A stretch of 64,000 nucleotides of DNA from Blastocatellia bacterium (GTDB lineage Bacteria; Acidobacteriota; Blastocatellia; HR10; J050). Below, in pieces: positions 56,117-63,555 of the stretch; position 1 is the first letter of the stretch; each line of letters begins with the position of its first letter. The stretch spans positions 1-64,000 of the forward strand of contig JALSQX010000010.1 in assembly GCA_026985075.1 (NCBI GenBank), written 5' to 3'. A model generated the notes under the pieces. That model was not told where the DNA came from and made no database searches. It worked only from the letters and a program-made list of their open reading frames with translations. The position numbers were made by a program, and so were the translations under genes.

Positions 56117-56827
56117 TTACGCTCTCGCCCATTCATCGGGATGGAGGAATTCCCGAGTGAACCGAGACCAGGTTTCGTCATCCATCATCTCCAGCACCCC
56201 GTCGGTCAGTCGGCCGCCATCCTGAAGCACCTGACCCCGAGCCATGGCTTTGAAGGGATGGGCGGCGATAAGCTGTCGGAATCGCTCGATCTCCTTATTC
56301 ATCCACGTCGTGGCCTCTCCAGCGACGGCCAATCGCCTCAGATGCTGAGCCAGGTTTCGGGGACGCAGCACACAAACCCATCCTTGCTCATACGGATCAA
56401 TCTTGATGGCGTCCGCATGTCGAGCCAGCCGCTCGTTCACTGCGGCGACCACCCCGTCCACAGGCGCCACGAACGCGGCCGTCCGCTCGCCTTGCCGAAC
56501 GACAAACAGCGTCTCACCGCGACGAACAGGACGACCGACTTCGGGCATCTCGACAGCATCGATGCGACCGATGGCTCTCTGAGCGAAGTCGTCTACTCCC
56601 ACACGCACGCGACCCGAAGAATCGAGGTCAACCCAGGTGTGCCCGACGTCGAAGAACATGCCCTGGGGCACCGAGACGCCCTCCAAAGCCAACACCGATC
56701 CCCGGCGCTCACGCGATGTCAGCGCAGTCGGTTGAGCCCGCCGCTGCTCCCTGGCCTCTGCCCGCTGGACCAGCGCATCAATCGCGATGAAAGCGATGAC
56801 GGTTAAGATGACAAACAATGCCACCAT
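56117..56827 (-). CDS. Membrane-anchored GcvH-fold protein without the lipoyl lysine
   Basis: 236 residues. An N-terminal membrane helix (VALFVILTVIAFIAIDALV) is followed by a linker and a GcvH-like biotinyl/lipoyl fold: GMFFDVGHTWVDLDSSGRVRVGVDDFAQRAIGRIDAVEMPEVGRPVRRGETLFVVRQGERTAAFVAPVDGVVAAVNERL. In GcvH the lipoyl lysine sits in ESVKAASD before APVSG; here the aligned residue is E114, so it cannot carry lipoate at that place. A helical C-terminal domain (WMNKEIERFRQLIAAHPF) follows. The start at 56827 has GGAGGTGA seven bases upstream; it lies four bases after the companion gene. Confidence 0.8.
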   Translation of the reverse strand: MVALFVILTVIAFIAIDALVQRAEAREQRRAQPTALTSRERRGSVLALEGVSVPQGMFFDVGHTWVDLDSSGRVRVGVDDFAQRAIGRIDAVEMPEVGRPVRRGETLFVVRQGERTAAFVAPVDGVVAAVNERLARHADAIKIDPYEQGWVCVLRPRNLAQHLRRLAVAGEATTWMNKEIERFRQLIAAHPFKAMARGQVLQDGGRLTDGVLEMMDDETWSRFTREFLHPDEWARA

Positions 56828-56831
56828 CCTC

Positions 56832-57701
56832 TCACCTCCCTTCGTCACCATCGGCTCTCGCTCGGCTCTCAACGGCGAGGGGCTGACCGATGGCAACGGA
56901 GAAAAATCTATGGACGATGTCTCGCCATTGCGGCGCACGGATGAACTCATCCAGGTCTTCGACTAGTGAACCGCCGTCCTGGAGCGTGCGCCCCAAACGG
57001 GACCCAATATGGGGAGCGAGGGTCACCAAGGTTTCCCAGAGCTTTCTGATCTCATCGTCGAGCCACCGTTTGGCCTGCTGCCCATAGTGGAGGAGCTTCA
57101 GACTCTCGATGAGTTCCGTCGGTCGAATGACCACCGCCCACCCCTGACCATAGGGGTCGAGATTGATCAGGGAGGGGTGCATACTCAATCTCTCGTTGAG
57201 GCAACTGATGATGCCAGTGATGGGAGCAACCAGCATCGTCTCTCCGGCGCGATGCCCGATCCGCCAACAGGGGTGACCAATCATGACCTCGGTTCCCAGC
57301 GGCGGTAACCGCACCGCATGAATGCGGCCCACCAAGCGTTGGCCGAAATCATCCAGCCCGATGCGCACATCGCCCCTCGCTTCCACCCGCACCCAGACGT
57401 GGCCGGGATGATAGAACAATGTGGTCGGCAACCGGAATCCCCTCACGCGCTCGGCCGTCCCCCGTTGGGGAGTAGACCTCGCCGCGCGTCGGTTCGTCAG
57501 CGAAGACCAGCGCGGCGTCCCGGCATCCGCGTGGGCCAACGGAGCCCCTCCTCGGAGAGCACGATCAAATGGGCAACGCTCACACTCGTACTCTCGATCA
57601 CACAACTTGTAATTGACGACTCCGGCCAGCATCCATAGACACTTGAACGCCTCCTCCGGCTTCATGGCCATCTCACGGTGTCGATTCCACTGGTCTCTCA
57701 T
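56832..57701 (-). CDS. Cysteine-rich GcvH-fold protein without the lipoyl lysine
   Basis: 289 residues. The N-terminus carries the motif CLWMLAGVVNYKLCDREYECERCPFDRAL with C21, C34, C40 and C43, a known companion of GcvH-like proteins near redox-sensor genes in other bacteria, as far as I recall. The GcvH fold (LFYHPGHVWVRVEARGDVRIGLDDFGQRLVGRIHAVRLPPLGTEV) follows; at the lipoyl position an alanine stands in GHRAGETMLVAPITG. The C-terminal helical domain (WLDDEIRKLWETLVTLAPHIGSRLGRTLQDGGSLVEDLDEFI) resembles that of the downstream protein. Start at 57701, with AAGGAGG ten bases before; M11 is an alternative. It is the first gene of a two-gene operon under a sigma-54 promoter. Confidence 0.8.
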   Translation of the reverse strand: MRDQWNRHREMAMKPEEAFKCLWMLAGVVNYKLCDREYECERCPFDRALRGGAPLAHADAGTPRWSSLTNRRAARSTPQRGTAERVRGFRLPTTLFYHPGHVWVRVEARGDVRIGLDDFGQRLVGRIHAVRLPPLGTEVMIGHPCWRIGHRAGETMLVAPITGIISCLNERLSMHPSLINLDPYGQGWAVVIRPTELIESLKLLHYGQQAKRWLDDEIRKLWETLVTLAPHIGSRLGRTLQDGGSLVEDLDEFIRAPQWRDIVHRFFSVAIGQPLAVESRARADGDEGR

Positions 57702-57740
57702 CTGAATCGCGCCTCCTTATGTGGTCCCACTTTCTTAGAG

Positions 57741-57757
57741 TGCAACCGGCATGCCAA
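57741..57757 (-). promoter_or_regulatory. Sigma-54 promoter of the GcvH-like operon
   Basis: Minus strand TTGGCATGCCGGTTGCA fits the -24/-12 consensus TGGCAYG-N4-TTGCW throughout, with ten bases between GG and GC. The start would be near 57730, leaving a leader of about 30 bases with AAGGAGG at 57711-57717. Confidence 0.8.
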
Positions 57758-57858
57758 ACCAACCTCTGGAGAGAGCTCGTGGCCCTCTCTATCTGCATGG
57801 ATAATGACGGGGATACAGGACAAGCTGAAGTGACTGCAGAATCTCCCCACACCCCATC

Positions 57859-57966
57859 GTTGAATAATTCAACATCGGATGAGAGAGAGCAGCATAAAAC
57901 CGCTGCAGGCTCCTCTGGTTACGGTCGTTGAACGGCGTGGAATTTTTCAACACCAGATGTTGAAAA
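57859..57966. promoter_or_regulatory. Candidate enhancer dyads for the sigma-54 regulator
   Basis: GTTGAATAATTCAAC (57859-57873) is a perfect 15-base palindrome about 135 bases upstream of the start. TTTTCAACACCAGATGTTGAAAA (57944-57966, 9-base arms with 5-base spacer) lies about 225 upstream. An extra GTTGAA is at 57927. The repeating GTTGAA/TTCAAC half-site and the distance are what an NtrC-type regulator would need. Confidence 0.6.
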
Positions 57967-58044
57967 GCTCCACACTCGATGCGGTGCTCATGGAGGCAGG
58001 AAGGAGGCGCACCGACTGAGACTACTACGGCTTCGGGCCGGTTC

Positions 58045-58157
58045 TCATCGGCGCGCCTTGGCCCGTCGAGCATGAGCATGACTTTCGATTTTCGACGTTC
58101 TCTTCCGTGCCATGCGCTTTCATCGGCGCGCCTTGGCCCATTGAGCATGAGCATGAC
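58045..58157. repeat. 38-base direct repeat, two copies
   Basis: Units starting TCATCGGCGCGCCTTGGCCC and ending GAGCATGAGCATGAC at 58045-58082 and 58120-58157, period 75, differing at two positions. They contain a GGCGCGCC palindrome. No gene overlaps them. Confidence 0.75.
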
Positions 58158-58183
58158 AGGTCTCATGAAAGATGATCTCGGAT

Positions 58184-58212
58184 GAGAGGCTGAGGATGAT
58201 CCTCAGCCTCTC
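58184..58212. repeat. Perfect 29-base inverted repeat
   Basis: Left arm GAGAGGCTGAGGAT (58184-58197), a single central G, and the exact reverse complement (58199-58212). It would form a 14-base-pair hairpin; no T-run follows on either strand, so it is not an ordinary intrinsic terminator. Its place between divergent operons suits an operator or a two-way RNA stop. The remaining bases to 58794 hold no gene I can support. Confidence 0.7.
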
Positions 58213-58794
58213 ACTATAACAGTGCCTCACCGCACGAGGTGACGCTCAGGGGCCAGAAACTTCAGTTGAAGCGCGCAGCCGCGTCCGCTCCCCGGCGAGT
58301 CGATAAACGATCCTCGGAGTCACCGTGCTGGCCATTGACGGCGGTCCTCCGCTCGCCCGAGAGCGGAGCCCTCGATCTTCGCCCGGTGACGCTGCGACTG
58401 GTGTCTCTTTCGACGATGGCGACCGCCGTCCCGGTACACCGCATCGAGAGCAAAACCGCCCGATATCCCATGAGAATGGGTGGCGCGGGCCAAACATGCT
58501 GAGGAGGAGATTGAGGGAACGCGCTCTTCGCCGTCCGTCGAGCTCTCCGGTTCCCTTTCTCCTCGAAGGGGAGATTGGGGGAAAATGGGCCCGCACTGGG
58601 GCATAATCCCCACAGGACGGCTTCGACACGGGAGTGGGTTTCAGGGCCGCCAGAACAACTCTCACCACCGCTTGAGGATATGCGATGATGGGAGCGGTGG
58701 ATCACGTGCCCGCCTCGCGGCACGAGGTTTGCATTTTGGTTCGTGTATGGCGACTGCAAGAGGAAGCCTAACGAATCGCCATCAGGAGGCGATG

Positions 58795-59757
58795 ATGGAG
58801 CGATTGAGAGAAGCCGCTCTGATTGCCGTGCGCGATTGCATGGCGGCGAAAAAAGGAGAAACCGTTCTCGTCATCACTGATGAACCGACGCGCCACATCG
58901 GCACTGTGCTCTGGCAAGTGGCGCGCGACCTGGGAGCCGAGGCCATCCTCGTAGAGATCTTGCCGCGACGGACCAACGGCGAGGAACCGCCGGCACCGGT
59001 TGCCGAACTGATGAAGCACGTCGATGTCATTCTGGCGCCGACGAGTAAATCCCTCTCCCATACGGACGCACGCCGGAAAGCCAGCCAAATGGGCGTGCGC
59101 ATTGCCACGCTACCGGGCATCACCGAAGACATGATGATCCGCACATTGAATGCTGATTATGCCCGGATTGCCGAGCGCAGTACCCGCCTGGCCGCTATTC
59201 TGACCGAGGGGAAGATGGCCCATGTGACCACGCCAGCCGGGACAGACATCACCATGTCCATTGAAGGTCGTAGGGCCGAGCCCGACACGGGACTGGCTCA
59301 TGAACCGGGAGCGTTCATCAATCTCCCGGCGGGCGAAGCGTATCTGGCTCCGGTCGAAGGAACGGCCCGAGGAACGATCGTCGTCGACGGCGCGATGGCG
59401 GGCGTGGGTATGATCACTGACCGACCGATTCGCCTGGTCGTGGAAGACGGTTACGTCGTCGAGATCGACGGTGGCGAGGAAGCCGCGCGGCTCATCGAGT
59501 TGATCGAACCATTCGGGAAGCCGGCACGCAATATCGGCGAACTGGGAATCGGCACCAACGACCGCGCCAGGCTCACCGGCCTCATTCTGGAAGATGAGAA
59601 AGCGATGGGCACGATTCATATTGCTCTTGGCGATAATGTCTCGTTCGGCGGCACAGTCCGAGTACCCAGCCACTTGGATGGACTCTTGAAACAGCCGACG
59701 CTGACCATCGATGATCGGGTCATTATGCGAGACGGTGCGTTGCTCATCGACGCATGA
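58795..59757 (+). CDS. M29-family (aminopeptidase T-like) metallopeptidase or NicX-like enzyme
   Basis: 320 residues. The M29/AmpS fold is seen from GETVLVITDEPTRHIGTVLWQVARDLGAEAILVEILPRRTNGEEPPAPVAELMKHVDVILAPTSKSLSHTDARRKASQMGVRIATLPGITEDMMIRTLNADY, ending in the metal-binding region NIGELGIGTNDRARLTGLILEDEKAMGTIHIALGDNVSFGG and RVPSHLDGLL with E, E, H, H and D ligands. The family contains aminopeptidases and the related dioxygenase NicX; I cannot say which. Tandem ATGs at 58792 and 58795 follow AGGAGG; spacing favours the second. The trans-sulfuration gene follows about 100 bases later. Confidence 0.85.
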   Translation: MERLREAALIAVRDCMAAKKGETVLVITDEPTRHIGTVLWQVARDLGAEAILVEILPRRTNGEEPPAPVAELMKHVDVILAPTSKSLSHTDARRKASQMGVRIATLPGITEDMMIRTLNADYARIAERSTRLAAILTEGKMAHVTTPAGTDITMSIEGRRAEPDTGLAHEPGAFINLPAGEAYLAPVEGTARGTIVVDGAMAGVGMITDRPIRLVVEDGYVVEIDGGEEAARLIELIEPFGKPARNIGELGIGTNDRARLTGLILEDEKAMGTIHIALGDNVSFGGTVRVPSHLDGLLKQPTLTIDDRVIMRDGALLIDA

Positions 59758-59863
59758 CGAGACACAGTGAATGCCCAATCGCGGGACAACGAGATCGGCC
59801 TGGCCGTGGGCTCACGTTTCCCGTGTACACCCGAGCCCGCACCGGGCATAACTGGAGGAGCGT

Positions 59864-61054
59864 ATGGATGAATGTACTGAGAAGATAGGACCTTCCACAC
59901 TGGCCATTCACGGCGGACGCCCCTTCACAGAGGGAGCGCACGCATTGAGCATGCCGCTGTATCTGACCTCCTCTTTCGTGTTCGAGAGCGCTCAGGAAGG
60001 CGCCGAGTTGTTCGCGCACGAGAAAGAAGGATTCATTTACACGCGGATGGGAAATCCCACCGTGGAGGCGACGGCCTCCAAAATTGCGGCCCTGGAGGGA
60101 GCGGAAGAAGCATTGCTCACCAGCTCGGGCATGGCGGCGATTTCGACGACGCTATGTGCGCTGCTTCAACCCGGGCAACGGTTAATCGCCGGACGCGTTC
60201 TCTATGGGAGTACCCTCGCCCTCCTCAAGCGAATGGAACGGCGATGTGGAATGAACATCCGCTACGTCGATGCGACCAACCTCGATGAGGTGCGTGATGC
60301 CCTTCACCCCTCCACGCGCGTCGTGTACATCGAGACGCCGGATAATCCGCTCCTGGGCATCGCCGATATCGTCGGCATCGCTGCCCTGGCCAAGAAGGTC
60401 GGGGCGCTGCTCATCGTCGATAACACCTTCGCCACGCCATTCAATCAACGTCCGCTGGAGTTAGGGGCAGATCTGGTGATTCACAGCGCCACCAAGTATC
60501 TCAGTGGACATGGCGACCTCATCGCCGGAGCGGTAGTGGGCTCACGGCATTTGGTCTCCGCCGTGCGCGAAGAGTTGAAGGAGAAAGGAGCTATCTGCGG
60601 CCCATTCACGGCGTGGTTGCTGCAACGCGGCCTGAAGACGTTTGCTCTACGCATGGAGCGCCACAATGCCAACGGGATGGCTGTGGCTCGGTTTCTTGAG
60701 CAGCATCCTCGCGTGGAGCGAGTCTACTATCCGGGATTGCCGTCGAGCCCGTATCACGCGCTGGCTCGGCAGCAGATGAAAGGCTTCGCGGGCGTGCTCT
60801 CCTTTGAGGTGAGCGGGGGACTGGAAGCCGGAAGGAAACTGGTCGACGCCGTGACATTGTGCACGCGCGCGGTCAGTCTCGGCGATGCCGAGACGTTGAT
60901 CGAACATCCGGCATCGATGACTCACGCCACCGTGCCGCCCGAGCAACGGCGAGCCGCTGGCATAACTGATGGGTTGGTGCGGTTGGCCGTGGGTCTGGAA
61001 GATCCCGAAGACATCATCGCCGATCTGGATCGAGCGTTGGCCGCTTGTCCATGA
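59864..61054 (+). CDS. PLP-dependent cystathionine gamma-lyase/methionine gamma-lyase type enzyme
   Basis: 396 residues, the second copy of this family in the window (the first is at 7242-8393). Landmarks are FIYTRMGNPTVEATASKIAALEGAEEALLTSSGMAAI (57-94), VYIETPDNPLLGIADI, VDNTFATPFNQRPLELGADLVIHSATKYLSGHGDLIAG with the PLP lysine K211, and VRLAVGLEDPEDIIADLDRAL. The residues following the lysine (SGHGD rather than DGHNA) differ from the first copy, so the two probably have different substrates; a lyase acting on cysteine, homocysteine or methionine is the likeliest role. GGAGGAG precedes the ATG. Upstream is an M29 gene, downstream a HAD-like gene. Confidence 0.92.
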   Translation: MDECTEKIGPSTLAIHGGRPFTEGAHALSMPLYLTSSFVFESAQEGAELFAHEKEGFIYTRMGNPTVEATASKIAALEGAEEALLTSSGMAAISTTLCALLQPGQRLIAGRVLYGSTLALLKRMERRCGMNIRYVDATNLDEVRDALHPSTRVVYIETPDNPLLGIADIVGIAALAKKVGALLIVDNTFATPFNQRPLELGADLVIHSATKYLSGHGDLIAGAVVGSRHLVSAVREELKEKGAICGPFTAWLLQRGLKTFALRMERHNANGMAVARFLEQHPRVERVYYPGLPSSPYHALARQQMKGFAGVLSFEVSGGLEAGRKLVDAVTLCTRAVSLGDAETLIEHPASMTHATVPPEQRRAAGITDGLVRLAVGLEDPEDIIADLDRALAACP

Positions 61055-61306
61055 TGGCGGCTCCATCACCCTGGCTGGCCCAGGGGATGATGACCGGGCG
61101 CTACTCGATCGCCGTCCCTCCTCAAAAAAATGAATGGCGCAAGATGGCATCTCGCGTCACTTCACTCTTGGCGGTGGGTGTGGTGTCGTGCCTCGGAGAG
61201 ATTCTCTTCGCCCGCGGTCACGTTCGCCCCGTTCCTCTTTTGCCTTACCTCTGAGTCAGTTTCCCGATATCATGTGGCAGAGGGATTCCCATGGAGGTGA
61301 TGACCG

Positions 61307-61777
61307 ATGATTGAGATCGACATTCCCGGCCTCGGCCGATACACATTCCACCATCTGGTTCTCGATGTGAACGGGACGATTGCGCGAGATGGCCGATTGT
61401 TGAGCGGCGTGGAGGATCGGCTCAAGCGGTTGCGCGATCGCCTCGATGTTCACCTGATTACCGCTGATAGTCATGGCGCTCAGGATCTCATCGATCAACA
61501 ACTCGGCCTCAAGGCGACGCGCATTCCGACAACAGATCAGGCGCAGGCCAAGCTCGCCTACATTCAGGCGCTGGACCCACGCACCGTAGTGGCCATCGGT
61601 AATGGCGCCAATGACATGCTCATGCTCGAGCGAGCCGCGGTGGGCATCCTGGTCATTGGCCACGAAGGCGCGTCCGTCGAAGCCTTGCGGCGCGCCGACG
61701 TGGTGATCGGAGATATTGACGAAGCGCTGGAGTTGCTCATTTATCCCACCCGTCTCATCGCCACGTTGAGGCGGTGA
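61307..61777 (+). CDS. HAD-like soluble P-type-ATPase-like protein (COG4087 type)
   Basis: 156 residues. The HAD fold has motif I VLDVNGTIARDG, in which the nucleophile D20 is followed by N22 where the general acid D usually stands; motif II is the threonine in LITADSHGAQ, and motif IV is VVAIGNGANDMLMLERAAVGI (GNGxND). This is the phosphorylation-domain core of P-type ATPases as a free protein, a small known group of unclear function. With D-x-N it may phosphorylate but hydrolyse slowly. GAGGTGATG precedes the ATG at 61307. It follows the trans-sulfuration gene on the same strand after about 250 bases. Confidence 0.75.
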   Translation: MIEIDIPGLGRYTFHHLVLDVNGTIARDGRLLSGVEDRLKRLRDRLDVHLITADSHGAQDLIDQQLGLKATRIPTTDQAQAKLAYIQALDPRTVVAIGNGANDMLMLERAAVGILVIGHEGASVEALRRADVVIGDIDEALELLIYPTRLIATLRR

Positions 61778-62314
61778 CGGTGGGCACTCACGACGTCCCG
61801 GGAACTGAGGGCGTCGAGCGCTCTGCTCCGTCCCTCTCAGGATAGGGGCGTTTGAACACGATGGGGCTGAGCGACGTGACGAGAGCGGACTTGAGGAACG
61901 CCATCGGAAATCGCACCTGAGCGCGGCAAGGGGAGGCGTCTCACCTGCTCCAGCGCGCTCGCCTGAGACTGATCAACACCGGTTCACGACACCATCGCGT
62001 TCATGTCATTCGACCCACTGTTCACTCGCGCCAATCCACGCGACTGGGCGAAGGTCCCCAGCGCTGGGTCTCTTCACCCATTCGATTGCCCTGGAGGAGC
62101 ATGCCCCATTGATCGAGGGGAGTTCCCGATCACCTTTTGTTGCAAGTAATTAACTTGTGTCGCTCCGAATCTCCACCTCCGCACCGAGCCGTGGCACAGC
62201 AGTTGCTCTCAGCAACCGGGGAGCGCGGGAATGGGGTCATATCAACCTCGTCTCCATGCTCGTCGTTCCTCACCCGTAGTGGGGTGAAATTCGTCTGAAT
62301 AAGGAGGTCAACGT
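61778..62314 (+). promoter_or_regulatory. Gene-free region with sigma-54 promoter of the di-haem cytochrome
   Basis: GTGGCACAGCAGTTGCT (62191-62207): -24 TGGCAC and -12 TTGCT with the correct ten-base gap between GG and GC. GTTGCTCTCAGCAAC (62202-62216, 6-base arms) overlaps the -12 and start. CAAGTAATTAACTTG (62143-62157, 5-base arms) lies 35-50 bases further upstream and is a possible activator site. The predicted start near 62218 gives a leader of about 97 bases. Nothing else is recognisable. Confidence 0.6.
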
Positions 62315-62620
62315 ATGAGCAAGCCGACTGTACGAAAGATCAAGCTCGCAGCGGTCCTGCTCGCCATATTCATCGGTCTTGGTCTCTCCTACTTCAATGC
62401 GCAAGGCTCGGCCAATTCGACTCCTCAACGAACGAAGGTGAGCGCCACGACGGCGAAGTTGGCGCAAACTCAGGGGATGCACGCTCTGACCGCCGGCCCG
62501 CCGCACGGCGATGCGCCCGTGTTGGAATGCTGGGATTGCCACGGAGAACACCCGGATCGAAGCCAAGCGCCCCCGGCCAGTCAGATGTCGTGCTTCAATT
62601 GTCATGAAATCAAGAGCTGA
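62315..62620 (+). CDS. Small exported di-haem c-type cytochrome
   Basis: 101 residues. An N-terminal signal peptide or anchor (IKLAAVLLAIFIGLGLSYFNAQGSA) precedes a short linker and two covalent haem motifs, CWDCH and CFNCH, the second almost at the C-terminus. The sequence LECWDCHGEHPDRSQAPPASQMSCFNCHEIKS resembles the short haem segments of NapC/NrfH-type and multihaem cytochromes. It should act as a periplasmic electron carrier. GGAGG lies eight bases before the ATG. It precedes the penta-haem cytochrome gene, and a sigma-54 promoter lies upstream. Confidence 0.85.
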   Translation: MSKPTVRKIKLAAVLLAIFIGLGLSYFNAQGSANSTPQRTKVSATTAKLAQTQGMHALTAGPPHGDAPVLECWDCHGEHPDRSQAPPASQMSCFNCHEIKS

Positions 62621-62883
62621 GAGGCGGCGATCTTCAGCCCGGCACGCTCTCTGCCGATGCAATGACTGAGCGATGCGGAGTGCTCGAGCCGGAGACGAGA
62701 TGCTCGCCCTCCATGACGAGCTCATCGCGGTTCGGGCGAGATCATATATCGCTTCGATAAGTGGCTGCTCCTTGCCTGCGCCGTTGAGGTGAAGCGACCC
62801 CGCTCCATCGGTCATTCGGTGGTCGCTTCACCTCCGAACAGACACATGTTGATGAGATCCATCTCCATGGGTGGGAGGAAGTC

Positions 62884-63555
62884 ATGGAAAGAGGATGGAA
62901 GAGAAGACAGTTCACCAAGCGCCTCATTGGCGTCCTGGGGTTGCTCGCACTGGTGTGGGCTTCCGTTTCATTGAGCAAAGAGAGGGTGACGGCCGAACGC
63001 GGAGCAATGACGCGGCATCCTGAGGCATCGGTTTTCGATCACCCCGCTGCGTCGTCTCCTCCAACGGTTCAACTCCGAAACGGATTTCAGGAGGACGAAG
63101 ATCCCCACAATCGCGCTCCATCACTTGAGTGTTTGACCTGTCACGGCCCGCATCCGCCCAACAGCGCCGAAGACATTGAGGATCCCAATTTCGAGATCCC
63201 CCCACACCGGCGAGGACCGCAACTCGATTGCTCTCATTGTCACACCTACGACCCCGAGCTCGAAGAGATCGATCCCAACGGCTGCGTGGGCTGTCATGAG
63301 AGGGGAGGATACCCCATCCTGGAGGCCCTGGATACGCTCACCCGGGAAGTCGGCCATCCTTTCATTGCCCCTTTTATCAGGGACGTCCCGAGCGACTGTC
63401 TGTTATGCCATCAGGGGAATTTAGGCTCCCGGTTACATCGACGTCATTTTTTGAAAGACACCACATTCATCCGCCACTTCCAGACGGGCTGCGTTCGATG
63501 TCACGCTCTCACCGAGAGCGGCACATTCGTCGTCACTTCTCAACCGCTCCCCTGA
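62884..63555 (+). CDS. Exported penta-haem c-type cytochrome
   Basis: 223 residues. The N-terminus MERGWKRRQFTKRLIGVLGLLALVW has a twin-arginine-like RRQFTK ahead of a hydrophobic helix. Five CxxCH motifs follow: CLTCH, CSHCH, CVGCH, CLLCH and CVRCH, with histidines in between that could be distal ligands (HRRGP, HPFIAP, HRRHF). It is a multihaem electron carrier of the periplasm or envelope; its electron partners are unknown. GGGAGGAAGTC precedes the ATG. The spacing of 263 bases from the di-haem gene allows one mRNA or two. Confidence 0.88.
   Translation: MERGWKRRQFTKRLIGVLGLLALVWASVSLSKERVTAERGAMTRHPEASVFDHPAASSPPTVQLRNGFQEDEDPHNRAPSLECLTCHGPHPPNSAEDIEDPNFEIPPHRRGPQLDCSHCHTYDPELEEIDPNGCVGCHERGGYPILEALDTLTREVGHPFIAPFIRDVPSDCLLCHQGNLGSRLHRRHFLKDTTFIRHFQTGCVRCHALTESGTFVVTSQPLP

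Noticed and set aside
58480-58794. An N-terminal extension of about 105 codons on the M29-like gene
   Set aside because: It is not similar to the family, has no ribosome site, and AGGAGG with tandem ATGs lies at the proper domain start.
61045-61254. Small plus-strand frame with a hydrophobic stretch after the trans-sulfuration gene
   Set aside because: No ribosome site and it starts inside the upstream gene's stop region.
62763-62775. A sigma-54-like GG...GC pair before the penta-haem cytochrome gene
   Set aside because: Only nine bases separate GG and GC; the consensus needs ten.
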